A stretch of 24,050 nucleotides of DNA, from NCBI GenBank assembly GCA_004557565.1, contig SFGS01000031.1:1-24050 (forward strand), written 5' to 3'. The first letter of the stretch is position 1; the number at the start of each line of letters is the position of its first letter. Under the pieces are notes generated by a model that searched no databases, was not told the origin of the DNA, and saw nothing but the letters and a program-made list of their open reading frames with translations. Positions 6,730 through 14,831 of this stretch are shown piece after piece. The position numbers and the translations under genes are program-made. The DNA is from Bacteroidales bacterium (GTDB lineage: Bacteria > Bacteroidota > Bacteroidia > Bacteroidales > Muribaculaceae).

Positions 6730-7491
6730 ATGCTTGAAATAAAAGACTTACGCGCCTCGATTGAGGGCAAGGAGATTTTGAAAGGCATCAACCTCACGGT
6801 GAAGCCGGGTGAAGTTCACGCCATTATGGGTCCGAACGGCTCTGGCAAGAGTACGCTCAGCGCAGTGCTCACCGGCAACCCTGCCTACACTGTGACCGGT
6901 GGCGAAGTGGAATTTAACGGCAAAGACCTCTTGGCGCTCTCTCCCGAAGACCGTGCCCACGAAGGTTTGTTCCTCAGTTTCCAGTACCCTGTGGAAATTC
7001 CGGGGGTGTCGATGGTCAATTTTATGCGTGCAGCCATCAATGAGAAACGCAAATACTACGGCAAAGAGCCTCTGAGTGCAAGCGACTTCCTGAAACTCAT
7101 GCGCGAGAAGCGCCAAGTGGTGCAACTCGACAACAAACTTGCATCACGCGCCGTGAACGAGGGTTTCTCTGGCGGCGAGAAGAAGCGCAACGAGATTTTC
7201 CAAATGGCTATGCTGGAGCCTAAGTTGAGCATTCTCGACGAAACCGACAGCGGCCTCGACATCGACGCGCTGCGCATTGTGGCTGAGGGCGTGAACACAC
7301 TGAAAACCGCCAACAATGCCACCATCGTGATCACACACTACCAACGCCTGCTCGACTACATCAAGCCCGACTTTGTGCATGTGCTCTACAAGGGACGCAT
7401 CGTGATGAGCGCCGGTCCTGAACTGGTGATGGAACTTGAGGAAAAGGGCTACGACTGGATTAAGGAACAAGTGGATAAAAAAGGAGAGTAA
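6730..7491 (+). CDS. sufC: Fe-S cluster assembly ATPase SufC
   Basis: ABC-type ATPase that drives conformational change of SufB-SufD during cluster assembly. The 253 residues equal the family norm. Seen: Walker A GPNGSGKS (34-41), Q-loop region LSFQYPVEIPGVSM (82-95), signature SGGEKKRNE (147-155), Walker B LSILDETDSGLD with Asp170 and Glu171, and the H-loop histidine in IVITHYQRLLDYI, an extended loop typical of SufC. There are no membrane segments. It is followed after 6 bp by sufD, with which it is almost certainly co-translated. Confidence 0.97.
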   Translation: MLEIKDLRASIEGKEILKGINLTVKPGEVHAIMGPNGSGKSTLSAVLTGNPAYTVTGGEVEFNGKDLLALSPEDRAHEGLFLSFQYPVEIPGVSMVNFMRAAINEKRKYYGKEPLSASDFLKLMREKRQVVQLDNKLASRAVNEGFSGGEKKRNEIFQMAMLEPKLSILDETDSGLDIDALRIVAEGVNTLKTANNATIVITHYQRLLDYIKPDFVHVLYKGRIVMSAGPELVMELEEKGYDWIKEQVDKKGE

Positions 7492-7497
7492 GCCGCT

Positions 7498-8859
7498 ATG
7501 ACAACTTCACTCACTCAATACATCGACCTCTACGCCCAGCACGCCGAAGCCATCTGCGCCCACGCGCCAGCCGCTATGAATGCGCTGCGCCCCGACGCAC
7601 TTGCCGCTCTCGGTGGCGCCACGCTCCCCAAGAAGGGACAGGAGGACTACGAGGCGACTGATTTGGAAAAGGTGTTTGCGCCCGACTATGGCGTGAACAT
7701 CAATCGTGTGCCTTTCGCACCCGATGCGGCGGCTTCGTTTCGCTGCGATGTGCCCAACATGAGCACTTGCCTCTACTTCTTTTTCAACGACATATTTGCA
7801 GAAAGCCGCACCGCCGCACGCAACACGCAAGCCGGGCTGGTGATTGAAAGTTTTGCCGATGCGCAAAAAAATCACCCCGAAGTGCTCCAGAAGCACCTTG
7901 GCTCACTTGCCGACCTGAAGAAGCCGGAAGTGGCGCTCAACACCCTGCTCGCACAAGACGGTATGCTCATCTACGTGCCGAAGGGCATGGTGGTGGAGAA
8001 GCCTATTCAGCTGGTGAACATCTTCAAGGCGGCTGCGCCTGTGATGGCACTTCGCCGCATTCTGGTGGTGCTGGAAGAGGGCGCACAGGCTAAGATGCTG
8101 GTGTGCGACCACACGCAAGACGCTGAGCACAGCTACCTCGCAAGCCAAGTGGTGGAAATCGTGGCTGAGCGTGGCTCGATGTTCGACTACTACGATTTGG
8201 AGGAGAGCAGCGAGAGCACCCACCGCGTTTCGTCGATTTTCGTGCGCCAAGCCGAAGGCTCAAATGTACTGATTGATGGCATCACGCTGCTCAACGGCAT
8301 CACTCGCAACGATTATTATGTGAACATCGACGGTGAGCACGCCGAAACACACCTGCTCGGCATGACCGTGGCATCTGCCCGTCAGCACGTCGACAACCAC
8401 ACGTTCATCAGCCACAATGTGGCACGCTGCGAAAGCAACGAGATGTTTAAGTATGTGCTCAACGACCAATCCGTGGGCGCATTCGCAGGCAAGGTGCTGG
8501 TGAAGGAGAATTGCCCTCGCACAGTGGCTTATCAAGGCAACCGCAACATCGTGGCATCGGCCGACGCGAAGATGTACAGCAAACCTCAACTTGAGATTTA
8601 CACCGACGATGTGAAGTGCTCGCACGGCTCTGCCACAGGTCAACTCAATGAGGAAGCAATGTTCTACATGCGCTCGCGCGGTATCAGCGAGGCAGAGGCA
8701 CGCCAATTGCTCATGCAGGCGTTTATGAGCGACGTAATCGACGCCGTTCGCCTCCCTGCGTTGAAAGACCGCTTGCACCACTTGGTGGAAAAACGCTTCC
8801 GTGGCCAACTGGCAATGTGTGCCGACTGCACAGCGGCAAACTGTGCGGCAGCAAAATAA
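7498..8859 (+). CDS. sufD: Fe-S cluster assembly protein SufD
   Basis: SufD, the SufB paralogue that completes the SufBC2D scaffold and is linked to iron entry. 453 residues, slightly longer than E. coli SufD (423). Seen: KKGQEDYEATDLEKVF near residues 40-55, the conserved GMLIYVPKGMVVEKPIQLVNIF, HTFISHNVARCESNEMFKYVL, and the C-terminal KCSHGSATGQLNEEAMFYMRSRGISEAEARQLL, which holds the histidine equivalent to E. coli His360. The extreme C-terminus has three cysteines (CADCTAANC), probably a family tail feature rather than a binding site. The start ATG follows the sufC stop by 6 bp, and the GGAGAG overlapping the sufC end serves as its ribosome binding site. Confidence 0.95.
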   Translation: MTTSLTQYIDLYAQHAEAICAHAPAAMNALRPDALAALGGATLPKKGQEDYEATDLEKVFAPDYGVNINRVPFAPDAAASFRCDVPNMSTCLYFFFNDIFAESRTAARNTQAGLVIESFADAQKNHPEVLQKHLGSLADLKKPEVALNTLLAQDGMLIYVPKGMVVEKPIQLVNIFKAAAPVMALRRILVVLEEGAQAKMLVCDHTQDAEHSYLASQVVEIVAERGSMFDYYDLEESSESTHRVSSIFVRQAEGSNVLIDGITLLNGITRNDYYVNIDGEHAETHLLGMTVASARQHVDNHTFISHNVARCESNEMFKYVLNDQSVGAFAGKVLVKENCPRTVAYQGNRNIVASADAKMYSKPQLEIYTDDVKCSHGSATGQLNEEAMFYMRSRGISEAEARQLLMQAFMSDVIDAVRLPALKDRLHHLVEKRFRGQLAMCADCTAANCAAAK

Positions 8860-8900
8860 CAGACAACATTTAATATCTGACAGATCACTACAAACTAAAT

Positions 8901-10121
8901 ATGTTCGACGATTCGAAACTCACTTCTATTAGAAAAGACTACCCCATTCTTCAACGCGAAATTGAGGGCCACCCCATCGTGTACCTCGACAACGCCGCCA
9001 CCTCGCAAGCCCCTATGTGCGTGGTGAAAGCCATTGAAGATATGTATTTCCACCACCGTGCCAATGTGCACCGTGGCGTACACACCCTTTCAGGCGAGGC
9101 TACCGACATGGTGGAAGCCACTCGCGAGAAGGTGCGTGCGTTTATCAATGCCGCATCCGTTGAAGAGGTGGTGTTCACACGCGGCACCACCGGGGCAATC
9201 AACCTGGTGGCTGCCACCTATGGCGACCGTCTGTGCAACGGTGATGAAATCATCCTCACCACCATGGAGCATCACAGCAACATCGTGCCTTGGCAACTCA
9301 TTGGCAAGGATAAGCGAATCCGCATTCGTGTGGTGCCCATCAACGATGCAGGCGAAGTGAATTTAGATGAATATGCCGACTTGTTTACCGAGCAAACCCG
9401 CTTTGTGGCATTGGCGCATGTGTCGAATGTGCTGGGCACCATCAACCCCGTGAAGGAGATGATTGCCATTGCACATCAGCATGGCGTGCCGGTGCTCATC
9501 GACGGCGCACAGGCGGCTCCACACATCGCTATCGACGTGCGCGACCTTGACTGCGACTTCTACGCATTCTCTGCCCACAAGATGTATGGCCCTACTGGCG
9601 TGGGCGTGCTTTACGGCAAGAAATTCCGCCTCAACAGCATGTCGCCCTACCAAGGTGGTGGCGAAATGATTGGTACAGTGAGTTTTGAGCGCACCACCTA
9701 CGCCGAACTCCCATTCAAATTCGAAGCCGGCACCCCCGATTATGTGGGCATCGCCGCATTCGGCACCGCGCTCGACTATATCAATGAGTTGGGCATCGAC
9801 AACATTGCCGCACACGAGCGTGCGCTGGTGGAGGAAGCCACACGCGGACTGCTCACCATCGACGGTATGCGCATCTTTGGCACTGCCGAAAACAAGGCTG
9901 GTGTGATTTCGTTCCTCGTGGGCGACATCAACAGCTACGATATGGGACTCCTGCTCGACAAACTCGGTTTTGAAGTGCGTACAGGCCACCACTGCGCCCA
10001 ACCGCTGATGAACCGCTACGGCGTGCAAGGCATGGTGCGCGCATCATTCGCCGCCTACAACACCCTCGACGAAGTGCACCGCTTCGTAGAAGCCGTCCGC
10101 CGCGTCTCCACCATGTTCTAA
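8901..10121 (+). CDS. sufS: Cysteine desulfurase SufS (SufS/CsdA type)
   Basis: PLP-dependent group II cysteine desulfurase that supplies persulfide sulfur to the SufBCD scaffold. 406 residues, same as E. coli SufS. Seen: YLDNAATSQ (28-36), HRANVHRGVHTLS (52-64), TRGTTGAINLVA (93-104), TMEHHSNIVPWQ (121-132), DGAQAAPH (201-208), PLP lysine in FSAHKMYGPTG (Lys227), and the persulfide-bearing cysteine in RTGHHCAQPLM (Cys365), the short group II form. It is the last gene of the cluster, 41 bp after sufD. No sufE or sufU sulfur-transfer partner follows within the window, so that protein must be encoded elsewhere or replaced. Confidence 0.96.
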   Translation: MFDDSKLTSIRKDYPILQREIEGHPIVYLDNAATSQAPMCVVKAIEDMYFHHRANVHRGVHTLSGEATDMVEATREKVRAFINAASVEEVVFTRGTTGAINLVAATYGDRLCNGDEIILTTMEHHSNIVPWQLIGKDKRIRIRVVPINDAGEVNLDEYADLFTEQTRFVALAHVSNVLGTINPVKEMIAIAHQHGVPVLIDGAQAAPHIAIDVRDLDCDFYAFSAHKMYGPTGVGVLYGKKFRLNSMSPYQGGGEMIGTVSFERTTYAELPFKFEAGTPDYVGIAAFGTALDYINELGIDNIAAHERALVEEATRGLLTIDGMRIFGTAENKAGVISFLVGDINSYDMGLLLDKLGFEVRTGHHCAQPLMNRYGVQGMVRASFAAYNTLDEVHRFVEAVRRVSTMF

Positions 10122-10361
10122 ATCAGATATTAGAAGTTAGAAATTAGATATTAGAGGATTAGAGATCGTATATCAGGACATCGTTGACACTTTTGTGACC
10201 ATAGTGGAATCGTACTTTTTGACATTAGGTTTGTCGGTGCAAGAAATCATTCCTTATTCTGCGAACTTTGACATGGTTTTTGTACCTTCTTCCATACATT
10301 ATAAAAATATCATTATAAATTTCAAAGCTGGATTTTGAGGAGTTTTTAGTGATGGGTGGGG
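10122..10361. other. Gene-free region between the convergent sufS and the large surface protein
   Basis: Bases 10124-10163 carry heptamer-like repeats (GATATTA, GAAGTTA, GAAATTA, GATATTA), the same type as after sufB. Bases 10141-10338 form an open plus-strand frame of 65 codons without an ATG, ending TGA at 10336; I cannot match it to a family. No convincing terminator is visible for either convergent gene. Confidence 0.6.
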
Positions 10362-13300
10362 TTATTTTGCTGATACCACCACTTTTTTGCCACCTACGAT
10401 GTAGAAGCCTGTAGGCAGGTTGGTTGTGTCGTTGGTGGTGCGAATCATGCGTCCGTCGATGGTGTAAACACCTTCTGGTATCTTAGCAGGCGACACGATA
10501 TTCACAATGCCGGTTGGAGTGTCCAAATCCGTACCTCTTTCGTGGGTGATAGGACATGGAGTATGGTTTTCAGCGTAGAATCTGAAGCCACGCATTGGCA
10601 CACCATTGATGTCCGACACACGGGTGAACGTGTTGTTGTAACTATGCAAATAGTTGTCGCCAGCCGCCACATTGCTGTTTACATGGTCATCGAGGTACAC
10701 TTGTGAGCCGTGGAGAATGATTTGTGGCACTTCGTTGGTGTTTTCGTCAGCCATCATCATTGGAGCGTTGCTGCCGTTGTTGAACTTTTTATAGTTCACA
10801 GTCATAGGCTCAACCACACCGCCAGCCAACTCGGCTTCGCGCAGATAGGTCACCTTAGGAATAAAGTAGATCGGCGCATTCACGGTGATGCCATCTTGTG
10901 CGGTGTAGGTGCCGTCGGCAAGGTCAGGTTCACGCTCTGGGTAAATCACGTAGTATTTGTTTTTCTCCAATGCGATGTCGCCATCCTTGTCGGTGCGAGG
11001 GTTGTAGTAAAGCACAGAATATTTAGTGCCATCGGCACCAATGTATGGAGAATAGTAGAAACCTTCTGGAGTGGCAATTCTCACACCGTTACCAAATGCG
11101 TTGCGCACTTGCAGCCAAGTCAGGTCAACAGGCAGCGTGATGCAGTTCCAGTTGTTGATTTCAAACGAGCGGTGCAGCACAAGGTTGCCCTCGATGTAGT
11201 CCTTAGGCTTACGCAGTTCGGTGGCTTCTTCGTCGAGGGTGTATTCCTCGGCGCATGAGTCGTCGTCCTTGCAGTCGGGAGTGCCGTCGCCGTCGTGGTC
11301 ATCACGAATGAACAAGCCATAGTATTTTGAATTAAATTCAAGCAGGTTGGCAACGTTTGCGATAGTGATGCGCACTTCGTCGAATTCGCTTGTTGGGTTG
11401 AAGAAGATGTAACTCTTGTCACCATATCCGATAGCATTCACGCCAAGCACGCTCCAGTCGGTTTGCTTGTCTTTTTCTACACCATTCAGATAGGTTTTGA
11501 TAGTAATCCAACTGCCCAACTTCACACCAGCCAAGTAGGTTTTAGAGTCCATAATCAAACCCACTTGTTGTGTCTTTGGATACACTCTACCCAAATCCAC
11601 AGCCACCACCAAGCCATCGCCCAGCGAAACGGTGTTGGTAAGGGTCAAAGCGGTGTTGATGTCGTCGTCGACGAGGAATGTGAGGTTGTCGACCACATTT
11701 GCTACATTCACCGCGCCAGCAAATTGCATATCGTTGGCTTTGATGCGTGCGCCGCTGAGGTTAGAAATCACGGTTGAGGCGCAGCCGATAGGGTCGAAAC
11801 ATTCCGATGGGGCTTCCTCGTCGGCGAAAGGCTCGTCGAATGCGTAGTAGATTTTCATCTTGTCAATCGACAGGTCGAGCACACCGCTCTTCCAAAGCAC
11901 AAACTCGTCGAACTGTACACCGGCAGGAATATCCACAGCGAAGCGCAACTTCTGCGCACGGCGGCTGCCAATGAGTTTCACCTTCAAAGAGTTGGTTTCC
12001 TTAATCACCTTGCTATCGGTTTGTTCGCCCTGATAGTAGGTGCGAATGTTGAACAAGTCGATTACATCGGCAGTTAAACCAGTGGATTGTGCTTCAATCA
12101 CGAAGCCGATACGGTGTGCGCTTGTGCCGTCGCTAATCAAGCCTTCGGCTTTTCTCACGCCCACGATAGGCTTGTTTTCCACAACGTGTGTGTCGAGAAT
12201 TTGTGTGTAGAGGGCATAATCTTCCAGCGATTTGCTAAGAATGTTTTCAGAGTCTTGCATTTTGCTGCCACCGATAGTAATCAGTGAACCGCCCTTGTCG
12301 TACACTTGTTCAGAGAGCGCCCAGTCGTTTTTGTCGATTTCGTTATAGATAGGATTGTCGCACGATTCTGCGCTCAATTCCAGTCCGTGGGTGATGGTCA
12401 CAAAGCCAGTGCAGCCATCGTTGGCAGTAGCCTTAATCACATAGTTGCCGTCGATGTGCGCAGGCATACCTGTGATTTTGCCGTTTTCGTCGATTGTGGC
12501 ATTTGCGCCGGCTGGTTGTTCGGTGATTTCCCACTTCACAGGCATAGCCGAGGTGAGTTGGTATTCGGTGTCGGTAGAGCAAACGCTTGCATTTGCGCTA
12601 AGTCCCAAGTTGCACTGGTGTGTGGTCTCGGCTGGGTCGGTGATGAAAGCGTAGAGGGCTTTCGTGCCACCCAAATCCAATTCAAGTCCGGTAAGGAATG
12701 TGATGCGAACATGCGAGAAATCTTCCTTAGCAGTAATGGTGGGGAATTGCACATCGCCGCTAATCAACTTCAGCGACAGCACACTGCCATCGATCACTTC
12801 TTTTTGAACTCTCGTCTGCACATATTCATAATACGTTTTGCCCCACTTGGTTTTTTCTTGCCATTCACCCTTGTACAGTTCAATGGTGGCTGCTGCGCCC
12901 ACAGGCAATTTCAAAAGCGATGCCGACGATATTTTGAAGCCCACGGCAGAGCCAGCCTTGAATGGCATACTTTGGTCGGGGTCGGCACGATTAATTACGG
13001 CACCCACACGGCAGTCGAGCGAGGTGCCGATACTAATCACACCCCAAGCCACGCCATTGGTCAAGTTGTCGTCGATAAGGTCGCTACCAGCCCAGTAACC
13101 ACCTTCTGTGGCAAAGTCAAGACCCGGTTTGCCCTCTGTTTGCGTCTTGCCTTGGTCGAGGGAGAAAGGCATACGGCCTTTAGCGGCGGCGTAGTTCTTC
13201 ATTGAGGTTTGGGTGATGGTGTTGGTGTTGTAGTCGCCCACAAACGCATATTTGATGCGAGTGTTGGTGATTACGCTTGCATCGGCAATGCCGACAGGAG

Positions 13301-13997
13301 AAAGAGAGATTTCATCGAACTCGCATGGCGCAGTGGCCGAGAGGTCGATAGTCCCATCTTTTGAGCCAGGGAGTTGGATAAGCGTGAGTCCCACACCGCC
13401 CACTTTTTGCCCAGCCGACACAGCCTTGGTGGCTTTTAGTTTGCCTTCAAGATAGAAATTGATAGCCCAGGCATTTGCCACGCCCAGTTTGAGCACGCTT
13501 GCGCCGCTGCTTGCCACAATGGTGAAACCAGCGGTGGTGCCTTCAGCATAGTGGTTTTCGGTGTCGCGAATTGAGGTGATAGGCTTTGCGCCCACGCCCA
13601 CCGATGCTACCGATGGAAAAACAGCGTCGTTGGTGAGGTCTTCGTCGGTCATATTGTCGAGCCCCTTTACCCAGTTGGCTACTTCCACCACGCTCACGAG
13701 TTTGTTGACCATGCAGTGACGGCCAGTGAGCGCACGGCGGTGGCTCAGAAAGTTTGCTGCATTGGCATTGGTCTGTTGCCAAATAGTCTTGTTGGTGACG
13801 CTGGCAACCTTTTGCCATTGTCCGTTCATGAGATTGCCTTCGCCAAAACCTGTGAGTTCGTAAGTGGATTCTTCCATTACGCTAAGGTCGGCGGTTTGGT
13901 TCAAGCGATAGTCAAACGATGGCTCATTGCCGCCACGTTCGGGGTTCATACGCACAAAGATAAGGTTGTAGCCTTTGTCGGAGAGGTCGAAAGTCAC
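10362..13997 (-). CDS. Very large secreted multi-repeat surface protein with type IX sorting tail (body, cut off from its signal peptide)
   Basis: 1211 residues from a GTG that is only the first usable start after an in-frame stop; the true gene begins at 14219. Residues 1-60 are the second half of a Prevotella-type domain (LIFVRMNPE, then LNQTADL). Four degenerate repeats of about 150-180 residues follow (about 110-255, 295-455, 560-735, 740-900). Each opens with a D-x-L-T-N-like segment, has an AGF/VGF-I strand, and ends FDE-hydrophobic...YYAF. An Ig-like segment sits at 460-545 (VKWEITEQPAGANATIDENGKI). An Asp-rich calcium-type loop DHDGDGTPDCKDDD is at 900-913. A beta-domain with WNCITLPVDLT is at 925-1060. 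A sorting tail (EGVYTIDGRMI, then LPTGFYIVGGKKVVV) closes the protein. The function is unknown; a surface adhesin or glycan-binding role is inference. Confidence 0.8.
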   Translation of the reverse strand: MTFDLSDKGYNLIFVRMNPERGGNEPSFDYRLNQTADLSVMEESTYELTGFGEGNLMNGQWQKVASVTNKTIWQQTNANAANFLSHRRALTGRHCMVNKLVSVVEVANWVKGLDNMTDEDLTNDAVFPSVASVGVGAKPITSIRDTENHYAEGTTAGFTIVASSGASVLKLGVANAWAINFYLEGKLKATKAVSAGQKVGGVGLTLIQLPGSKDGTIDLSATAPCEFDEISLSPVGIADASVITNTRIKYAFVGDYNTNTITQTSMKNYAAAKGRMPFSLDQGKTQTEGKPGLDFATEGGYWAGSDLIDDNLTNGVAWGVISIGTSLDCRVGAVINRADPDQSMPFKAGSAVGFKISSASLLKLPVGAAATIELYKGEWQEKTKWGKTYYEYVQTRVQKEVIDGSVLSLKLISGDVQFPTITAKEDFSHVRITFLTGLELDLGGTKALYAFITDPAETTHQCNLGLSANASVCSTDTEYQLTSAMPVKWEITEQPAGANATIDENGKITGMPAHIDGNYVIKATANDGCTGFVTITHGLELSAESCDNPIYNEIDKNDWALSEQVYDKGGSLITIGGSKMQDSENILSKSLEDYALYTQILDTHVVENKPIVGVRKAEGLISDGTSAHRIGFVIEAQSTGLTADVIDLFNIRTYYQGEQTDSKVIKETNSLKVKLIGSRRAQKLRFAVDIPAGVQFDEFVLWKSGVLDLSIDKMKIYYAFDEPFADEEAPSECFDPIGCASTVISNLSGARIKANDMQFAGAVNVANVVDNLTFLVDDDINTALTLTNTVSLGDGLVVAVDLGRVYPKTQQVGLIMDSKTYLAGVKLGSWITIKTYLNGVEKDKQTDWSVLGVNAIGYGDKSYIFFNPTSEFDEVRITIANVANLLEFNSKYYGLFIRDDHDGDGTPDCKDDDSCAEEYTLDEEATELRKPKDYIEGNLVLHRSFEINNWNCITLPVDLTWLQVRNAFGNGVRIATPEGFYYSPYIGADGTKYSVLYYNPRTDKDGDIALEKNKYYVIYPEREPDLADGTYTAQDGITVNAPIYFIPKVTYLREAELAGGVVEPMTVNYKKFNNGSNAPMMMADENTNEVPQIILHGSQVYLDDHVNSNVAAGDNYLHSYNNTFTRVSDINGVPMRGFRFYAENHTPCPITHERGTDLDTPTGIVNIVSPAKIPEGVYTIDGRMIRTTNDTTNLPTGFYIVGGKKVVVSAK

Positions 13998-14051
13998 TTT
14001 GCCATCGCTTCCAACAGCACCTTGAGTCCAAAACTCAGTGGATTTACTAAC

Positions 14052-14219
14052 TTAGCCTTTGTCGTTAGGAATGCCGTCGGTCCAAGTGTAGGCCCACCAT
14101 TCCTCATTGCCTTGAGCGCAGTCACCTGGAAGCAGGTAAACGGCTGCGTTCATTACTGATGTCATGCTCATGAAAATCATGCATACCACGAGCGTGACAA
14201 ATCCATAAAATTTGGTCAT
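14052..14219 (-). pseudogene. Signal-peptide N-terminus of the large surface protein, ended by an in-frame TAA
   Basis: Starting at the ATG at 14219 the minus strand encodes 55 residues: MTKFYGFVTLVVCMIFMSM... with a signal peptide ending near VMNAA, then YLLPGDCAQGNEEWWAYTWTD, then TAA (14052-14054). The same frame continues with 18 sense codons (VSKSTEFWTQGAVGSDGK) straight into the body ORF at 13997. The WAYTW...FW segment followed by LIFVRMNP is one domain found whole in other Prevotella surface proteins, so the stop splits a domain. A single change from AAA or GAA to TAA would explain it. It could be a nonsense mutation, a sequencing error, or readthrough. Confidence 0.8.
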
Positions 14220-14387
14220 AATAATTAAGTGAAAAACTTATAAATTGACAACTAATTATAAATATCTAATACTGTGTTCTGTCATACTATTTTGGCTGCG
14301 CCTTGTGAGTAGTAGCAACATCTGTTTAATTCAAAGCATCAGCCCAAAAAAGTATACATTTTAATATAAGAGCGTTCAAAATTTCGG

Positions 14388-14417
14388 CAAAAGTACACAG
14401 AAATATCCCCCCACAAA
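14388..14417 (-). promoter_or_regulatory. Bacteroidetes promoter for the large surface protein
   Basis: On the minus strand TTTG (14414-14417) is followed 18 bp later by TACTTTTG (14388-14395), which fits the -33/-7 consensus well. Transcription would start near 14380, giving an untranslated leader of about 160 nt, unusually long for this window. Confidence 0.6.
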
Positions 14418-14480
14418 TCTAAAGTGTCAAAAAATGTTTTTGACGAAAGAAATGCTGATAAGTGCAAATTTTGTTGAAAG

Positions 14481-14496
14481 TCAACGAGTCAACGAG
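14481..14496. repeat. Two tandem TCAACGAG octamers (reverse of CTCGTTGA)
   Basis: TCAACGAG occurs twice in tandem, the reverse complement of the octamer found upstream of sufB and between sufB and sufC. It is preceded by GTTGA...TCAAC (14473-14485), a short inverted repeat. The rest of 14418-14831 contains no gene I can support apart from the palindrome listed next. Confidence 0.55.
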
Positions 14497-14643
14497 GCGA
14501 TGTGTTGAATGTGTTGCAAAATACGAAAAGTGGGATTTTAGAGCCGTTTCCAACAGCTACAAGCCTCCACAAAACCTTTACTTCATTCAGTATATTTATA
14601 GTTTTTCAATGCCACATTTTGAGGATTGGCAGATAGCATGGGT

Positions 14644-14659
14644 ATGCAATCGTTTGCAT
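14644..14659. promoter_or_regulatory. LacI-family-like operator upstream of the alpha-amylase
   Basis: ATGCAATCGTTTGCAT is a 16-bp near-perfect palindrome (one mismatched position pair) with a central CG and half-site ATGCAA, the layout of LacI/GalR-family operators. It lies 173 bp upstream of the amylase start. The regulator is not in the window; the function is inferred from symmetry only. Confidence 0.4.
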
Positions 14660-14831
14660 TTGGGAAATAAGTTTTTTCAAAGGCAAGAGCGTAACATGTG
14701 GAATTTTTATTCGTAAAATTGCAGTGTGATTATCATTTTCTTTGTGCGAAAAGTTGTTTTGCATAGGTGATTTTCACCCACCATTTACATTTACTGTATT
14801 ACAATATTTTTTTCATAATAAACTTTAAACA

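Noticed and set aside
14462..14716. 84-residue plus-strand open frame
   Set aside because: It runs across the octamer repeats and the LacI-type palindrome, has no family resemblance and atypical composition; treated as chance.
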